The position numbers were made by a program, and so were the translations under genes. From Panagrolaimus kolymaensis (lineage: Eukaryota > Nematoda > Chromadorea > Rhabditida > Panagrolaimidae), in the NCBI GenBank assembly GCA_028622995.1, contig JAJQJQ010000008.1, positions 1,488,001 to 1,552,000 on the forward strand: 64,000 nucleotides of DNA, read 5' to 3'. This document shows, piece by piece, positions 62,494 to 64,000 of the stretch. Within the stretch, counting starts at the first letter, position 1. Every line of letters starts with the position of its first letter. Below the pieces are notes generated by a model, which saw only the letters and a list, made by a program, of their open reading frames with translations, was not told the origin of the DNA and ran no database searches.

Positions 62494-64000
62494 CAACATT
62501 TTTTGCAGAGAAAAGTTTTTTTTGCCGCTTCATTGTTTAGAGCACATTATAGATACGGGTTATTAATGTCTTTAATGATGACTACAACTACTCTTGCAAC
62601 TAATCTACGCTAAAACGTTGTATGCTAAATTTTAATTAAAATAATTTTGAGAGTTTGAAAATCGCACAAATTAAATAAAAAAATTTACAAGTTTTTTTGT
62701 TCTTCAATTTACGCAAAAACTTTCAAATGACATTTCCCGCCGCGTTTTGCCATCGAAAGCATGATTATCGAAAAATGTTCTTGAAAAAAAATATGTTTCT
62801 TTCATTTCTTTCTTTCATATTCATTCATTCGTTAATTTTCTTTCATCTCTCGTCGCTTTTATTAATTACGTGTTTATAGTTATTGTACCTTATTGGAATA
62901 CTTTTTTTAGATTGCTGATTTCTGATGGTACGAAAACGCATGTTGCTCCTGGTCATCCTAGCGCTAAGTCAACCCGGAAGTTTATCACTAAACGCGCTCC
63001 TCGTCTATCTCGATTAAATGGAAGATCAAATATTTGTGAAACACTTAACCGGATGACTTACATTTGCAAGGAATCAACTGCTGATGATGATGATTATCAA
63101 GAACGGGCGAACTTTTGGATGGATATAATCGGCGTGGAAGAACCTAAATTTCCAAATGATCACCTCATCAAGTAAGTTAATTCATCCTTTATGTTTATTA
63201 TTTATATTTGTTTTTCAGGCGTTGTCGAAAAACAAAACAAAACGGCAAAAATCAAACGGAACGTGTTAAAGACTTTTCTATTTTTGATGATGAAACTAAA
63301 TTCCGGATGCGCGACGACTTCGAGTACTATGAAAAACGCTTCCTATCGTCCGATATTAAAGAAAACTATGTTAATGCCGTGGATGCTCTTCTTGATGAAA
63401 ATGTTAATGTCCCGGAAAAGTTATTCATCATCGCATTAATGTCCAAATATTTCCCGATCCTAGAAGAAAGAGATGAAATCTATAATCATTTGAAATTTGT
63501 TTGGTATGCTGGTGTCTGCCTCCTGACCCATTATCAGTTCATTTTTCATGAAATTATCCGGACATTTACTAACAAATATAAAATTCATTTTGTTCATCCT
63601 GATGGTATTGACTGGGTTGTCTCAAAGGAGCCGGAAGATCTTTGGTTTGGTTACAAAAACAATGAAGACTGGTTAAAAATCCGAAATGACGAACGTCTTG
63701 TATGGCCAATAATGTGGTCTCAAGCTTATCTTTATGTTTCATGGGATAACATTGAAAATTATATTGGAGCATGCTTGCAAGCCGAAATTTCGCTTGGTGT
63801 AAGTATTTGATCAATTTTAAAGTTTACATTTATTTTTACATAATTTTTTAGATTAACATTCATCGGAGTCTAGCTCTTGCTCGTCAACTTACTTCCGAAA
63901 GTGAAATCGATGAACTAGTAAGTATAACATTTTTAATTTGTTTTGATAATTTTTTCGATGATTTCAGCCTCCTAAAAGAGCTCCTGTTACCACCGGAACT
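62494..64000. repeat. Tandem segmental duplication, copy 2 (runs off the window)
   Basis: Matches 57459-58966 with five differences noticed, all within the first 300 bp: two base changes near 62610-62630, two at the CATGATTATCG site, and one A lost from an A-run near 62790. I saw no differences through the exons. Confidence 0.9.
62911..64000 (+). CDS. Unrecognised multi-exon gene, copy 2 (3' end outside window)
   Basis: Exons 62911-63171, 63219-63798, 63852-63917 and 63968 onward correspond to those of the 57877-59383 gene at an offset of 5034 bp. Their visible translation is identical. The single-base deletion in the A-run upstream closes the frame that is open before exon 1 in the other copy. 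Either the start lies elsewhere, or the two copies have different N-termini. Confidence 0.62.

Overview
The window looks like nematode (Caenorhabditis-type) nuclear DNA. It is AT-rich, the spliced genes have many short introns with TTTTCAG-like acceptors, one gene encodes a secreted repeated-domain protein of CUB-like character, and there is a Helitron rolling-circle transposon. The species cannot be named from the sequence alone.

Layout. 1-6.6 kb is ordinary genic DNA: a 13-exon minus-strand gene (524-4175) for a predicted secreted, probably GPI-anchored protein, with a small inverted-repeat element in intron 2, then the 3' exons of an unrecognised minus-strand gene (5231-5927). From 6.6 to 57.5 kb the window is almost entirely one satellite whose monomer is exactly 147 bp. 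It continues as a 2-kb block at 60.5-62.5 kb; altogether there are about 300 monomers. Each monomer carries a 10-bp-arm hairpin. The array is organised into higher-order repeats of 29, 15, 10 and 4 monomers and falls into two sequence domains that meet near 35.8 kb.

An 8.3-kb Helitron (25685-33980) is inserted in the left satellite domain. It has one uninterrupted 1929-aa minus-strand ORF (Ulp1-type cysteine protease, HUH Rep nuclease, PIF1-type helicase), a TC-type 5' end and a CTGG 3' end, so it looks young and possibly autonomous. It sits at the base of the satellite hairpin, and the array phase continues across it.

At the right end a unit of about 5.03 kb is tandemly duplicated. The unit holds a 5-exon plus-strand gene of unknown function, a frameshifted paralogous exon, a small minus-strand gene piece, a cluster of palindromic minisatellite repeats and a 14-monomer satellite block. 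The second copy runs off the window. The gene models are built by eye from splice sites and frame continuity. The very long minus-strand reading frames in the satellite are explained by the monomer length (147 = 3 x 49) and are not regarded as genes.
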